Assembly (NCBI RefSeq): GCF_018968705.1
Contig: NZ_CP076668.1
Span: forward strand, 992,001 to 1,056,000
DNA from: Pseudomonas lijiangensis
GTDB lineage: Bacteria > Pseudomonadota > Gammaproteobacteria > Pseudomonadales > Pseudomonadaceae
DNA: 64,000 bases
Direction of reading: 5' to 3'
Every line of letters begins with the position of its first letter. Position 1 is the stretch's first letter. The position numbers and the translations under genes are program-made. Under the pieces are notes generated by a model that was not told the origin of the DNA, made no database searches, and saw nothing but the letters and a program-made list of their open reading frames with translations. Below are positions 1 through 8,742 of the stretch, one piece after another.

Positions 1-580
1 TGATGTAGCCATGTTCGTTCAGGTGCTGGTCGATGGACGCTGTGTAGATGATCACGTCCGGGTGAGATTTCTCCACGGCAGCGATGCCCTCGGGCGCAGC
101 GACCAGCACCATGGCGCGGATTTCCTTGCAGCCCGCTTTCTTGAGCAGGTCGATGGTCGCGATCATCGAACCGCCGGTGGCCAGCATCGGATCAATGATC
201 ATCGCCAGACGCTCGTCGATTTCCGGGACCAGCTTTTCCAGGTAAGTGTGGGCTTCCAGGGTTTCTTCGTTGCGTGCCAGGCCCACGGCGCTGACCTTGG
301 CGCCCGGAATCAGGCTCAGCACGCCGTCGAGCATGCCGATACCGGCGCGCAGGATCGGTACGACGGTGATTTTTTTGCCAGCGATCTTCTCGACCTGTAC
401 GGTTCCGCACCAGCCTTCGATGTCGTAGCTTTCCAGCGGCAGATCCGAGGTGGCTTCATAAGTAAGCAGTGCGCCGACTTCCTGTGCCAGCTCACGGAAA
501 TTCTTGGTGCTGATGTCAGCGCGGCGCATCAGGCCGAGCTTGTGGCGGATCAGCGGATGACGGATTTCACGAATGGGCAT
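1..580 (-). CDS. upp: Uracil phosphoribosyltransferase, 3' end cut by window edge
   Basis: Cytosolic pyrimidine-salvage enzyme that makes UMP from uracil and PRPP. About 193 codons are visible from ATG at 580; the family is usually about 210 residues, so roughly 20 C-terminal residues lie outside the window. The N-terminus reads [20 protein letters not shown], and the PRPP-binding segment [12 protein letters not shown] lies near residues 127-139; both are typical of bacterial UPRT. It is divergent from hpt, with about 200 bp between the two starts, so purine and pyrimidine salvage genes share a promoter region. The identification is firm; only the C-terminus is unseen. Confidence 0.95.
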   Translation of the reverse strand, partial: MPIREIRHPLIRHKLGLMRRADISTKNFRELAQEVGALLTYEATSDLPLESYDIEGWCGTVQVEKIAGKKITVVPILRAGIGMLDGVLSLIPGAKVSAVGLARNEETLEAHTYLEKLVPEIDERLAMIIDPMLATGGSMIATIDLLKKAGCKEIRAMVLVAAPEGIAAVEKSHPDVIIYTASIDQHLNEHGYI

Positions 581-788
581 AAGAAAAGGCTCCAGCAGGG
601 GGCAAAAAAACGGCCTAGATTAATCTATTCAGCTGTGACTGTCTTAAAGCGCATGCAGTATCGTGACGCAAGGTATGAATCCTTGCCCTTGGGCACCACT
701 CGCAACGTTAGTCCATAATCGCTTGCCCTGAATGAACGGGATGCGTACCTTTGCCCGCTTTTCTCAAACTGCCCATCTGGAGAGCTTC

Positions 789-1346
789 ATGTCCGCTGAT
801 CTCGAGCATATCCGTCAAATCATGCGCGAGGCCGATTGCCTCTACACCGAGGCTGAAGTCGATGCTGCCATCGCTCGCGTCGGAGCGCAGATCAACGCTG
901 AACTGGCCGACCGTAATCCTGTTGTTTTCTGTGTGATGAATGGCGGCCTGATCTTCTCGGGCAAACTGCTGACGCATCTGAACTTCCCGCTGGAAGCGTC
1001 TTACCTGCACGCGACCCGCTATCGCAACGAAACCACCGGTGGCGACCTGTTCTGGAAAGCCAAGCCGGAAGTCTCGTTCATCGATCGTGACGTGCTGATC
1101 ATCGACGACATTCTCGACGAAGGTCATACCCTGGGCGCCATCATCGACTTCTGCCGCCATGCCGGCGCTAGTGCGGTGCACACCGCGGTGTTGATCGACA
1201 AGGATCACGACCGCAAGGCCCGTCCTGATCTGAAAGCCGATTTCGTTGGCCTGCCATGCGTGGACCGTTATATCTTCGGCTACGGCATGGACTACAAAGG
1301 TTACTGGCGCAATGCTGCCGGGATCTATGCGGTCAAGGGCATGTAA
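789..1346 (+). CDS. hpt: Hypoxanthine-guanine phosphoribosyltransferase
   Basis: Purine salvage: hypoxanthine or guanine plus PRPP gives IMP or GMP, in the cytosol. The 185-residue protein has the usual length for Pseudomonas Hpt. The PRPP loop VLIIDDILDEGHTLGAI is near residues 100-116, and the conserved GGLIFSGKLLTHL segment lies upstream. The reading frame is open further 5' (from 732), but ATG 789 gives the expected N-terminus MSADLEHIRQIMREADCLY. It is divergent from upp and followed by a strong hairpin (1357-1388). This neighbourhood (upp, hpt, small conserved proteins, mqo) is the standard Pseudomonas arrangement. Confidence 0.95.
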   Translation: MSADLEHIRQIMREADCLYTEAEVDAAIARVGAQINAELADRNPVVFCVMNGGLIFSGKLLTHLNFPLEASYLHATRYRNETTGGDLFWKAKPEVSFIDRDVLIIDDILDEGHTLGAIIDFCRHAGASAVHTAVLIDKDHDRKARPDLKADFVGLPCVDRYIFGYGMDYKGYWRNAAGIYAVKGM

Positions 1347-1356
1347 TTGATCGTCG

Positions 1357-1388
1357 CGCCAGGAATGCCCCCAAGGGGTATTCCTGCG
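1357..1388 (+). terminator. Hairpin after hpt
   Basis: An inverted repeat AGGAATgCCCC / GGGGtATTCCT with a CAA loop and GCGC flanks begins about 10 bases after the hpt stop codon. No T-run follows, so it may be a transcript-stabilising hairpin rather than a true intrinsic terminator. Confidence 0.55.
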
Positions 1389-1431
1389 CTGTGGCACAGG
1401 AATGAGTGCGGGTTTCTCAGGGAAGTTCTGA

Positions 1432-1923
1432 ATGAAATTATCGATTTCCGGCGCCATGGCGCTTGCGGTGTTCTGCGGTCTGGCATCGGTTGCACCGGCT
1501 TACGCTGAACCCATGCATGGCCAGTACCTGCCTCCCGATGATCTGAACCTGCGCGCAGGTGTGCCCGAACAGCAGCAGTTGCTGCAGATAACCGAATACT
1601 CGGTGGTGATTGGCAATCAGCGCCAGTCCAGCCAGCAGCCGATCCCCATTACGTCACCGACGCTGCTGCGCCTCAAGGGCAAGCCGCTGAACAAGGGCGC
1701 GACCATTTCCGAAGTGATCATTCACTTCGATGCCGAAAGCAAGAGTCTGAAAAAGCCGACCTACGATGAGTCGTCCCGGATTCTGACGCTCTATTACCCG
1801 GTCAACCAGTATCGGGCCGTGGTGGACCTGCTGCGCAATGAAAAGGTTTATTGCCAGTTTCTTGTCTATGCCAACGGCCATGTCTGGGCCGATCTGCATA
1901 CTGCGGTGCTACGCACGCGTTGA
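1432..1923 (+). CDS. Conserved secreted hypothetical protein
   Basis: A 163-residue protein with a clear Sec signal peptide: basic start MKLS, hydrophobic core, and APAYA cleavage motif near residue 25. It is therefore predicted to be periplasmic. The mature part is rich in beta-type sequence and has no motif I can name. It lies between hpt and the PA4642-type gene, where other Pseudomonas carry a small conserved protein of unknown function. ATG 1432 is the only start that includes the signal peptide. Real gene, function unknown. Confidence 0.8.
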   Translation: MKLSISGAMALAVFCGLASVAPAYAEPMHGQYLPPDDLNLRAGVPEQQQLLQITEYSVVIGNQRQSSQQPIPITSPTLLRLKGKPLNKGATISEVIIHFDAESKSLKKPTYDESSRILTLYYPVNQYRAVVDLLRNEKVYCQFLVYANGHVWADLHTAVLRTR

Positions 1924-1989
1924 GCCGCGCACGCGCACAAGGGTAAACTGCCCGCCCGTGAAAGTGTATGCGACCAGTTGGAGCCCGCA

Positions 1990-2277
1990 ATGCGTAAAGA
2001 CAAGAAGCAGTTGATTGGGGACGAGATCGGCGATGAGCAGATCAAACTGTTCCTCGACTTCGAGCCGTACGATGCCACCTCGCCGTCGCTGCACAAATTG
2101 ATCAAGGCTTACCGTGGCCTGCGGATCGATGACTTCGAGCGTTTCCTGGTGTTCTTCAAGGAAGCCGGTTACGACCTGGATGGCAAGGATGAGCAAGGCA
2201 ACGATTTCGTCGCCCTGATCAAGGATCAGCGCAATGCTGAAGACTATATCGAGCTGATCGCCCAGGCTCGCGGATAA
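1990..2277 (+). CDS. PA4642-family conserved protein
   Basis: A 95-residue soluble acidic protein starting MRKDKKQLIGDEIGDEQIK. The sequence and its place between hpt and mqo match the Pseudomonas PA4642 family, which has no known function. The frame is open upstream to a TTG at 1978, but ATG 1990 is preferred because the family begins MRKDKKQLIG. It has no transmembrane segment or catalytic motif that I can see. A REP palindrome starts about 15 bp after the stop. Confidence 0.85.
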   Translation: MRKDKKQLIGDEIGDEQIKLFLDFEPYDATSPSLHKLIKAYRGLRIDDFERFLVFFKEAGYDLDGKDEQGNDFVALIKDQRNAEDYIELIAQARG

Positions 2278-2292
2278 ATCTGTTCCTGCGGC

Positions 2293-2399
2293 GTGGGAGC
2301 GAATTTATTCGCGAAACGGTATTTGAGGCGACGCATCACTGTTGGATGTACCCTTTCGCGAATGAATTCGCTCCCACACAAGCTAATTCATTCGCGAAA
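2293..2399. repeat. REP-type inverted repeat, family A
   Basis: Arms GTGGGAGCGAATTTATTCGCGAA and TTCGCGAATGAATTCGCTCCCAC face each other around a 40-50 bp spacer, followed by a degenerate third half (ATTCATTCGCGAA). The same palindrome recurs at 25189, 44701, 45796, 46697 and 60642/61826. This is the classic Pseudomonas REP unit, here between convergent genes. Confidence 0.9.
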
Positions 2400-2408
2400 G
2401 ATCGCTAC

Positions 2409-3239
2409 TTACTTTCTGGCCTGATAAGCCTTCCCGTAGTGGCGTTCCAGCCGCGCCTGCAACAACTCCAGCCCGATGGACATGATCCAGTAAAGCACCG
2501 CCGCCGTGGTCAGCATCTCGATATAGCGATAGCTGGAGCGACCGTAGGACTGGGCCAGGAACATCACTTCCCAGACACCCATCACCGAAATCAGCGACGA
2601 ATCCTTGAGCATCGAGATGAACTGGTTGGTGGTGGGCGGGATGATGGTGCGCATGGCCTGGGGCAGGGTGACGCGCCAGAAGATCTGCGCAGGCCGCAAG
2701 GCCAGTGCCAGTGCCGCTTCACGCTGACCGGCTGCGACACCGATGATGCCCGCCCGGAATATCTCGCTCAGGTAAGCGCCATAGTTCAGGGACAGTGCGA
2801 TGATGCCGGCCACGATTGCTCCGGGCACGATTCCTACCTGAGGCAGGCCCAGGTAAATCAGCATGATTTGGATCAGCAGCGGTGTGCCGCGGAAGAACGA
2901 GGCATAGAAGCTCGCAATGCCAAAGGCCACCGCACTGCTGGACAGCCGTGCCAGAGCCACGACAAAACCCAGCAGCACCGAGACGACAATCGAGCACAGG
3001 CACACGAACAACGTCAGCGCCGCGCCCTGCAGAAAACCGTTGGGTGACAGGCTCAGGCCGACCAGATTCGGCAGTTTGTCGAGAATGATCGAGAACTTCA
3101 GGTCGAAGCTCAGGAAGAACCCGGCAAACAGGGCGAACATCGCCGCCCAGGTCAGATAGAGCCTTGTACGGAAACCGAAGACACGCTTGAGCAGGCTCTG
3201 GGCCTGCTCGGGTGGGCGTTGAGGCTGGAAGGAAGTCAT
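2409..3239 (-). CDS. Amino-acid ABC transporter permease (His/Glu/Gln/Arg type)
   Basis: Inner-membrane permease subunit of a polar amino-acid ABC importer, 276 residues. It has a hydrophobic N-terminal segment (about 31-46) followed by the typical HisM-type permease core. The EAA loop EAALALALRPAQIFWRVTLPQA contacts the ATPase. Its start overlaps the stop of the upstream binding-protein gene by 4 bp (ATGA), so the two are translationally coupled. No ATPase gene is next to it, so it must use one encoded elsewhere. Substrate is not certain; a methionine-related compound such as S-methylmethionine is suggested only by the divergent mmuM gene. Confidence 0.88.
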   Translation of the reverse strand: MTSFQPQRPPEQAQSLLKRVFGFRTRLYLTWAAMFALFAGFFLSFDLKFSIILDKLPNLVGLSLSPNGFLQGAALTLFVCLCSIVVSVLLGFVVALARLSSSAVAFGIASFYASFFRGTPLLIQIMLIYLGLPQVGIVPGAIVAGIIALSLNYGAYLSEIFRAGIIGVAAGQREAALALALRPAQIFWRVTLPQAMRTIIPPTTNQFISMLKDSSLISVMGVWEVMFLAQSYGRSSYRYIEMLTTAAVLYWIMSIGLELLQARLERHYGKAYQARK

Positions 3240-4057
3240 TTGCTGATGTCAGCGCCGATCCACTTCTGCGACAGCTTGGTCAGAGTGCCGTCCTGTTTGA
3301 GTTCGGCAAAGACCTGACGAACCTTGGCGTCCCATTCGGCATCGCCTTTCTCGATGGCGACGAAGTTGGGCTCTTCGTACAGCGAGGCACCAGCCAGCTT
3401 GAAGCGCTTGTCCTGATCCAGGCGTGGCTGGGCCGTGACCAGATTGGTGAGGATGGCATCCAGGCGCACACCGGCACCCAGGCCCAGATCCTGGAACGCA
3501 ACGTTATCGTTGTCGTAAGGGGCAATCTGAACGTTCTCGAACGGGTATTCCAGCGGCTTGTCTTCAGCGCCTTCGATCACCAGGTTCTTGTTCAGGTAGC
3601 TTTCATAGCTGGACGCGCTGGTGAGGCCGACCTTCTTGTTGCTCAGGTCCTTGGCCGAATGGATGCGATCATCCTTGGCGTTGACCACGATCACCGCAGG
3701 CGAGGCGTAGTACTCGACAGGGAAGTTGAAGACTTCAGCGCGGGATTTGCTCGGGGTCATGGAGCAGACGCAGATGTCGTAGCGACCACTCCAGCGGCCA
3801 GCGGCGATCACGTCCCATGAAGGCGTTTCAAGACGCAGCTTGACGCCCAGCTTGTCTGCGACAGCTTTGGCGACGTCGACATCGAAGCCGTCCAGCTGGT
3901 TTTTATCATTCAGGAAAGAGAAGGGCGGGTAACTTTCCATCAGGACGTTTACCAGTTCCTTGTTCTTCTGTACGCGGTCCAGTGTGGCACCGGCGAAGGT
4001 CTGAGTCGATGCAGCCAGAGTGACCAGGCCAATGCCCAGCAGAGCGCTAAGTTTCAA
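3236..4057 (-). CDS. Periplasmic amino-acid-binding protein (SBP family 3)
   Basis: A 273-residue solute-binding protein with a signal peptide (MKLSALLGIGLVTLAASTQTFA, cleavage near residue 22). The mature part has family-3 landmarks: YPPFSFLNDKNQLDGFDVDVAKAV near the N-terminus and the segment KDLSNKKVGLTSASSYESYL. It delivers its ligand to the adjacent permease, which overlaps it by 4 bp. Divergent from mmuM with about 110 bp between starts. It contains an unusual CVCS around residue 95, two cysteines close together that could form a disulfide. Substrate unknown. Confidence 0.88.
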   Translation of the reverse strand: MKLSALLGIGLVTLAASTQTFAGATLDRVQKNKELVNVLMESYPPFSFLNDKNQLDGFDVDVAKAVADKLGVKLRLETPSWDVIAAGRWSGRYDICVCSMTPSKSRAEVFNFPVEYYASPAVIVVNAKDDRIHSAKDLSNKKVGLTSASSYESYLNKNLVIEGAEDKPLEYPFENVQIAPYDNDNVAFQDLGLGAGVRLDAILTNLVTAQPRLDQDKRFKLAGASLYEEPNFVAIEKGDAEWDAKVRQVFAELKQDGTLTKLSQKWIGADISK

Positions 4058-4120
4058 AGCTATCCCCTGAAAAAATGATTGTAGTTTGGATAAAGCGCTG
4101 TATTAAATACGTTATACCAA

Positions 4121-4144
4121 GCTCATTCCTAATGAGTTTTTTTC
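4121..4144 (+). terminator. Terminator-like hairpin in the mmuM leader
   Basis: CTCATT-CCT-AATGAG is followed immediately by seven T residues. It lies 24 bp upstream of the mmuM start, inside the AT-rich divergent region. The stem is only 6 bp, so it is weak, but the T-run makes attenuation conceivable. Confidence 0.4.
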
Positions 4145-4167
4145 ATAAAGATATAAGTAGATGGCAT

Positions 4168-5064
4168 ATGACTCAGCGCTCGACTGTAATTCTTGACGGC
4201 GGCATGGGCCGCGAGCTTCAGCGCCGAGGCGCTCCCTTCCGCCAGCCCGAGTGGTCGGCCCTCGCCCTGAGCGAGGCACCCGAAGCGGTGCGTGCCGTGC
4301 ATACCGCCTATATCGACAGTGGCGCCCAGGTGATCACCAGCAACAGCTACGCCGTCGTGCCTTTTCATATTGGCGAGGAACGCTTTGCTCGCGAAGGCCA
4401 GGCACTGGCTGATCTTGCCGGTCGACTGGCTCGCGAGTCGGCGGATGCCTCGGGCGGACGTGCCAAGGTAGCTGGCTCCCTGCCGCCGCTGTTCGGTTCC
4501 TACCGTCCGGACCTCTACAAGCCGGAACTGGCTGCTGAAGTCCTGAAGCCGCTGGTGGCCGGTCTGGCCCCGCATGTGGATCTGTGGCTGGCCGAAACTC
4601 AAAGCTGCATCATCGAAGCCCGGACCATCCGTGCCGGTCTGCCTGCCGATGGCAAACCGTTCTGGCTGTCCTTCACGCTTCAGGACGAAGACACTGACGA
4701 AGTGGCGCGTCTGCGTTCCGGTGAGCCGGTGGCCGATGCGGCCCGTGCCGCTGCCGAACTGGGTGCTGCTGCGCTGCTGTTCAACTGCAGCCAGCCTGAG
4801 GTGATCGGTGCAGCCATCGATGCCGCTCGCGAAGTGTTCAAGTCATTGAACGTCGAGATCGCCATCGGTGCTTACGCCAATGCCTTCCCGCCGCAACCCA
4901 AGGATGCCAAGGCCAACGATGGTCTGGATGAGCTGCGCGCAGACCTTGATCCTCAAGGCTATCAGCAGTGGGCGGCGGACTGGGTCAAGCGTGGCGCTAC
5001 GCATATCGGTGGTTGCTGTGGCATTGGCCCGGAGCACATTGCGGTTCTGGCCAAGAGCCTTTAA
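4168..5064 (+). CDS. mmuM: Homocysteine S-methyltransferase
   Basis: Cytosolic zinc methyltransferase that makes methionine from homocysteine, usually with S-methylmethionine as donor. The 298-residue protein has the family start VILDGGMGREL, the substrate-loop NSYAVVPF, and the three zinc cysteines: Cys207 in FNCSQPE and Cys283/Cys284 in IGGCCGIGPEHI. The frame is open upstream to 4075, but ATG 4168 gives the family's normal N-terminus. It is divergent from an ABC permease/binding-protein pair, which may import the methyl donor (inference). A bidirectional terminator separates it from mqo. Confidence 0.92.
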   Translation: MTQRSTVILDGGMGRELQRRGAPFRQPEWSALALSEAPEAVRAVHTAYIDSGAQVITSNSYAVVPFHIGEERFAREGQALADLAGRLARESADASGGRAKVAGSLPPLFGSYRPDLYKPELAAEVLKPLVAGLAPHVDLWLAETQSCIIEARTIRAGLPADGKPFWLSFTLQDEDTDEVARLRSGEPVADAARAAAELGAAALLFNCSQPEVIGAAIDAAREVFKSLNVEIAIGAYANAFPPQPKDAKANDGLDELRADLDPQGYQQWAADWVKRGATHIGGCCGIGPEHIAVLAKSL

Positions 5065-5088
5065 ATACTGAGCTGTTCTTACAAAGAA

Positions 5089-5122
5089 AAAACCCGTGGC
5101 TGCAAGGCTCACGGGTTTTTTT
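5089..5122. terminator. Bidirectional intrinsic terminator between mmuM and mqo
   Basis: AACCCGTG / CACGGGTT stem around GCTGCAAGGCT, with A-run on the left and seven Ts on the right, so it can serve both convergent genes. Confidence 0.9.
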
Positions 5123-5135
5123 ATGCCTCAGGCAA

Positions 5136-6647
5136 TCAGGCGATGCTGCTTTGTTCCTGATTGGTCTGCTCGACCAGTTCCAGGCTCTCGTCGCTCTGGC
5201 GGCTGACGCGCTGGTACAGCTGCGCATCGGTTTCCAGTGCTTTTTCCCGGGCCGGAAATATTTCGTTGAGCTTGGCGGCCCACTCGTTGCGAGCCTTGTC
5301 CGGGAAGCAGCGCTCGATCAATTCCAGCATGATCGAAACCGTGACCGACGCGCCCGGAGAAGCACCGAGCAAGGCGGCCAGAGAACCGTCCTTTGCAGAC
5401 ACCAGTTCGGTACCGAACTGCAGAATGCCGCCTTTCTTGGCGTCTTTCTTGATGATCTGCACTCGCTGACCGGCAACTTCCAGACGCCAGTCTTCGGCCC
5501 TGGCTTGAGGGTAGAAGCGGCGCAGGGATTCCAGGCGCTGCTCCATCGACTGCATCACTTCACTGACCAGATACTTGGTCAGATCCATGTTGTCGCGAGC
5601 GACGGCCAGCATCGGTTTGATGTTGGCCAGTCGTACCGACAGCGGCAGGTCAAGGAACGAGCCGTGCTTGAGGAACTTGGTGGTGAAGCCGGCGTAAGGT
5701 CCGAACAGCAGGGATTTCTTGCCATCGACCACGCGGGTATCCAGGTGAGGAACCGACATGGGCGGCGAACCCACGGCGGCCTGGCTGTAAACCTTGGCCT
5801 GATGCTGCTTGACCACTTCGGGGTTGTCGCAACGCAGCCACTGGCCACTGACCGGGAAGCCGCCGAAGCCCTTGCTCTCTTCGATGCCCGACATCTGCAG
5901 CAGCGGCAAGGCCGCGCCACCCGCGCCGAGGAATACGAATTTTGCGTCGATCTGGCGAGTGCTGCCGCTGTTCACGTCCTTGATGGTGACGGTCCAGCCG
6001 CTGCCGTTACGGGTCAGGTCGGTAACGCGCTTGCAGTATTTGACCTGAGCGTCGGGAGCACTGCCCAGGTGAGTGAGCAACTGGTTGGTCAGCGCGCCGA
6101 AGTTGACGTCCGTACCGTTCATTACCCGAGTGGCGGCGATAGGTTCGTCAGCCGGACGACCTGGCATCATCAGTGGCATCCACTCGGCCAGCTTTGCCTT
6201 GTCTTCGGTGTATTCCATCGAAGAGAAGGCGTGATGCTTGTGCATCGCTTCAAAACGGGTCTTGAGGAAGGAAATCCCGCTCTCGCCCTGAACGAAGCTC
6301 AGGTGCGGAACCGAGTTGATGAAGGATTTCGACGAGCCGAAGGTGCCTTTGCGAGCCAGGTAAGCCCAGAACTGCTTCGATACCTCGAACTGTGCATTGA
6401 TGTGCACAGCTTTCTTGATATCGATGGAGCCATCGGCCGCGGGCGGCGTGTAGTTCAGCTCGCAGAGACCGGCATGACCGGTCCCCGCGTTGTTCCAGGG
6501 GTTGGAACTCTCCGCAGCGCCGGAATCCATGAGCTCAACGACTTCCAGCTTGAGGCCGGGGTCGAGCTCCTTGAGCAGCACGGCCAGGGTGGCACTCATG
6601 ATGCCCGCTCCGACCAATACTACGTCGACTGCTTCGTTATGCGCCAT
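5136..6647 (-). CDS. mqo: Malate:quinone oxidoreductase
   Basis: Membrane-peripheral FAD enzyme of the TCA cycle that oxidises malate to oxaloacetate and passes electrons to quinone. The 503-residue length and sequence fit the family. The Rossmann FAD motif [17 protein letters not shown] is at residues 9-25, followed by [20 protein letters not shown] and the [14 protein letters not shown] segment. Start ATG 6647 is chosen over the longer open frame (to 6821) because it has a GGAGA ribosome site and gives the normal N-terminus [13 protein letters not shown]. Position close to upp/hpt matches the mqoB locus of other Pseudomonas. Confidence 0.95.
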   Translation of the reverse strand: MAHNEAVDVVLVGAGIMSATLAVLLKELDPGLKLEVVELMDSGAAESSNPWNNAGTGHAGLCELNYTPPAADGSIDIKKAVHINAQFEVSKQFWAYLARKGTFGSSKSFINSVPHLSFVQGESGISFLKTRFEAMHKHHAFSSMEYTEDKAKLAEWMPLMMPGRPADEPIAATRVMNGTDVNFGALTNQLLTHLGSAPDAQVKYCKRVTDLTRNGSGWTVTIKDVNSGSTRQIDAKFVFLGAGGAALPLLQMSGIEESKGFGGFPVSGQWLRCDNPEVVKQHQAKVYSQAAVGSPPMSVPHLDTRVVDGKKSLLFGPYAGFTTKFLKHGSFLDLPLSVRLANIKPMLAVARDNMDLTKYLVSEVMQSMEQRLESLRRFYPQARAEDWRLEVAGQRVQIIKKDAKKGGILQFGTELVSAKDGSLAALLGASPGASVTVSIMLELIERCFPDKARNEWAAKLNEIFPAREKALETDAQLYQRVSRQSDESLELVEQTNQEQSSIA

Positions 6648-7365
6648 TAACGCGTCTCCAAAATCTGCAGCACCAAATTGACGGCATACGTTCCTGAGGC
6701 TAGATGCCAAGGGTACAGGGCGTCGATAAAAGTTGTGCCCCATGTGTCCTGGCCAGGATCGCCTGTCCGATTCTTCGCAATTTTTCGCATCTAAAGCGCA
6801 GGTCCCGGTCAGGCTGAACAAGAGTCTTCATCAAGGATGCATGAACTCATTTTTCAACCCGTTCGGCCATTCGACCATCGTCAAGGCATCGCATGCCCGG
6901 ACGACAGGCCTCAGGCTCCGGTGATGGAGGCGCAGTCGCGGTCAGTCCTGTTCAAAGGGGCCGGTTCAGACGCTGATGGTGCATTTACAAACGCGTACCT
7001 ATTCATTTTGCTCGCCACACTCTTGTGAAGTAGTGAAACCCGTTTTTTCACGCTCTTTTGGAAACGTGAACCAAACCTCAAAAAGGGCTGCGATGGCAGC
7101 TCTGGCAGATCAGGTGCATACAGATTGAGGCGTTGTCGGGGGCAAAAGGTTCGATATCAATCGAGCGATTGCTCACCGTTCATCGAGCACAACTGTGTGC
7201 AAATGACCTGTGTGGGCGGCTCTCTGTGGGCATTACGGAGGAGCTAATCCGGGGATTAGCGATGCTGCGAGGCCCGATCAGGAGACGTCCTTATAATCGG
7301 GGGGAGATTATAGCGATGAAACGAAAGGAATTGATCGGGTTTATGTGACTTTTATCAGGTATTCG
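6648..7365. other. Long region without a recognised gene
   Basis: About 720 bp upstream of mqo with no supported coding sequence on either strand. It contains a short perfect hairpin GCTAATC-CGGG-GATTAGC (7243-7260) and a TATAAT/ATTATA inverted repeat around 7292-7314. A reading frame ending at 7348 has only a weak TTG start. I cannot assign a role. Confidence 0.5.
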
Positions 7366-7599
7366 TCATGCCGTGATCAACTGACGTGGCATTGAACCTG
7401 CGCAGTGCTGCGTAACCTGTGCGCTGGAGGGCAATTGCTGGTTCAGCCAGTTGGCACGTTGTTCGTTGACTTCGACCCAGTCGCTGCTCAATGGACGCTC
7501 GGTGCAATGCTTGAGTGCGCGGCAAATGCCGTTCTTGTCCACGAGTGCGTAGTGGCGCAATGGGCGACGCAGGTTGAACAGCGATTGGAAAAGACCCAT
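7366..7599 (-). CDS. Small conserved hypothetical protein
   Basis: A 77-residue protein starting MGLFQSLFNLRRPLRHYALV. ATG 7599 has a GGAG ribosome site in GACAGGAGCTACGTC upstream; the frame is open further to 7680 but without a good ribosome site. No domain recognised. The basic N-terminus and hydrophilic body suggest a small cytosolic protein. It is divergent from the YajG-like lipoprotein gene. Confidence 0.65.
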   Translation of the reverse strand: MGLFQSLFNLRRPLRHYALVDKNGICRALKHCTERPLSSDWVEVNEQRANWLNQQLPSSAQVTQHCAGSMPRQLITA

Positions 7600-7755
7600 G
7601 ACGTAGCTCCTGTCGAGTTGATGGGGGCTATCCTGACTTCCCGGCGTTACACCCCGATTACATTCCTGTGGCTGAACCATTGCGATGGTTCAGCGGTCCC
7701 ATTTTTCGCTGGCATCGCTATACTGCGGCACATTTAGTGTCTGGCCTCTGGAGAG

Positions 7756-8346
7756 ATGAGCATGTTGCGTCGCCTTTTGTTCGGTTTGCTTGCTGTAAGC
7801 AGTTTGACGCTGGTCGGGTGTGCCCACAGCCCGCAGCAACTGAGTCCTCAACCCAAGCTCAACGCGCAGTTCGCGCCGGTGGGTCAGGGGCAGCAGGTTG
7901 TCGTGCGTGTCGTGGATGGTCGTTCCAGCCCTACATTGGGAACCCGTGGCGGTCTGTACCCTGAAACCAGCGCAATCAGCGTAAATGGTGCCGATCTGTT
8001 GCCAAAGCTGCAGGCACAGGCTGAAGCGGCCGTTCGCCTGCTGGGCTTTACCCCGGTTTCGGGTGGCGGTAATGGTGCACAACTGACCCTGACCCTGGCC
8101 GACCTGAAATATCAGTCGCCCAAGGAAGGCCTGTACGTGACCGAGGCAACCATCAGTTCCACGTTCCGTGCGGACGTGCGCAACAATGGCCGCAACTACG
8201 GTGGCCGTTATTCTGCTTCGCTGGATCAGCGTTTCGGTATGGCGCCCAATCAGGAAACCAACACCAAGCTGGTGAGCGACGTGCTGAGCGATGCGCTGAC
8301 TCGCGTGTTCCAGGACCCGACGATCGGTGGCACCCTGGCGCAATAA
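7756..8346 (+). CDS. YajG-family outer-membrane lipoprotein
   Basis: A 196-residue lipoprotein: hydrophobic leader and lipobox LTLVGC with the acylated Cys at position 22. The mature part has the YajG-type pattern VVVRVVDGRSSPTLGTRGG followed by SAISVNGADLLPKLQAQAE and a C-terminal segment ending VFQDPTIGGTLAQ. YajG-type proteins are envelope lipoproteins of unclear function. ATG 7756 has a GGAGAG ribosome site; a second ATG two codons later is equally possible. An intrinsic terminator follows. Confidence 0.85.
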   Translation: MSMLRRLLFGLLAVSSLTLVGCAHSPQQLSPQPKLNAQFAPVGQGQQVVVRVVDGRSSPTLGTRGGLYPETSAISVNGADLLPKLQAQAEAAVRLLGFTPVSGGGNGAQLTLTLADLKYQSPKEGLYVTEATISSTFRADVRNNGRNYGGRYSASLDQRFGMAPNQETNTKLVSDVLSDALTRVFQDPTIGGTLAQ

Positions 8347-8361
8347 GCCTTGCCCCAATGA

Positions 8362-8399
8362 AAAGCCCGGCCCTTTTTGCAAGGGGCCGGGCTTTTTTG
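8362..8399 (+). terminator. Intrinsic terminator after the YajG-like gene
   Basis: AAGCCCGGCCC / GGGCCGGGCTT-type stem around TTTTTGCAA, followed by six Ts. Confidence 0.9.
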
Positions 8400-8415
8400 T
8401 ATTCGGGTGCGGGGT

Positions 8416-8622
8416 TCAAGCGGCTTGCTGATAGAGATTCAGAAAGCTCAGGCCTGTTTCCAGATCCATGTCCGGAAGATCATGATGCTGATGCCCGCCC
8501 AAGGCGCAGTAGACCAGCCAGTGGCGGTCCTGGACGTTGAAGGCCAGTGCGTCCACCAGCTCTTGTTGTTCATCGCTCTGGGCGATCAGATACAGGCGAT
8601 CCTGGTTGTGTGCGTGCAACAT
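8416..8622 (-). CDS. Small conserved hypothetical protein
   Basis: A 68-residue protein beginning MLHAHNQDRLYLIAQSDEQQ. I place the start at ATG 8622 because it alone has a well-spaced GGAG ribosome site (TTTTTTGGAGCTGTTC-ATG). The frame extends upstream to 8673 through other ATGs whose ribosome sites are poor. The C-terminus is ETGLSFLNLYQQAA. No domain is recognised. It is convergent with the YajG-like gene across the terminator and co-directional with the acyltransferase behind it. Confidence 0.65.
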   Translation of the reverse strand: MLHAHNQDRLYLIAQSDEQQELVDALAFNVQDRHWLVYCALGGHQHHDLPDMDLETGLSFLNLYQQAA

Positions 8623-8742
8623 GAACAGCTCCAAAAAAGGGTCGGTCATTCCTTGAGGAGCCATACAGTGCACGAGCTGTGTGACGTTCAGGTGACACCA
8701 TCAAAAACGGCGTCCCATGGACGCCGTTTCTGTGAAGTCGTA

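Noticed and set aside
4968..6650. 560-codon open frame on the plus strand
   Set aside because: Antisense shadow of mqo.
7133..7348. 71-codon open frame in the long gap upstream of mqo
   Set aside because: TTG start, no ribosome site and no recognisable pattern.
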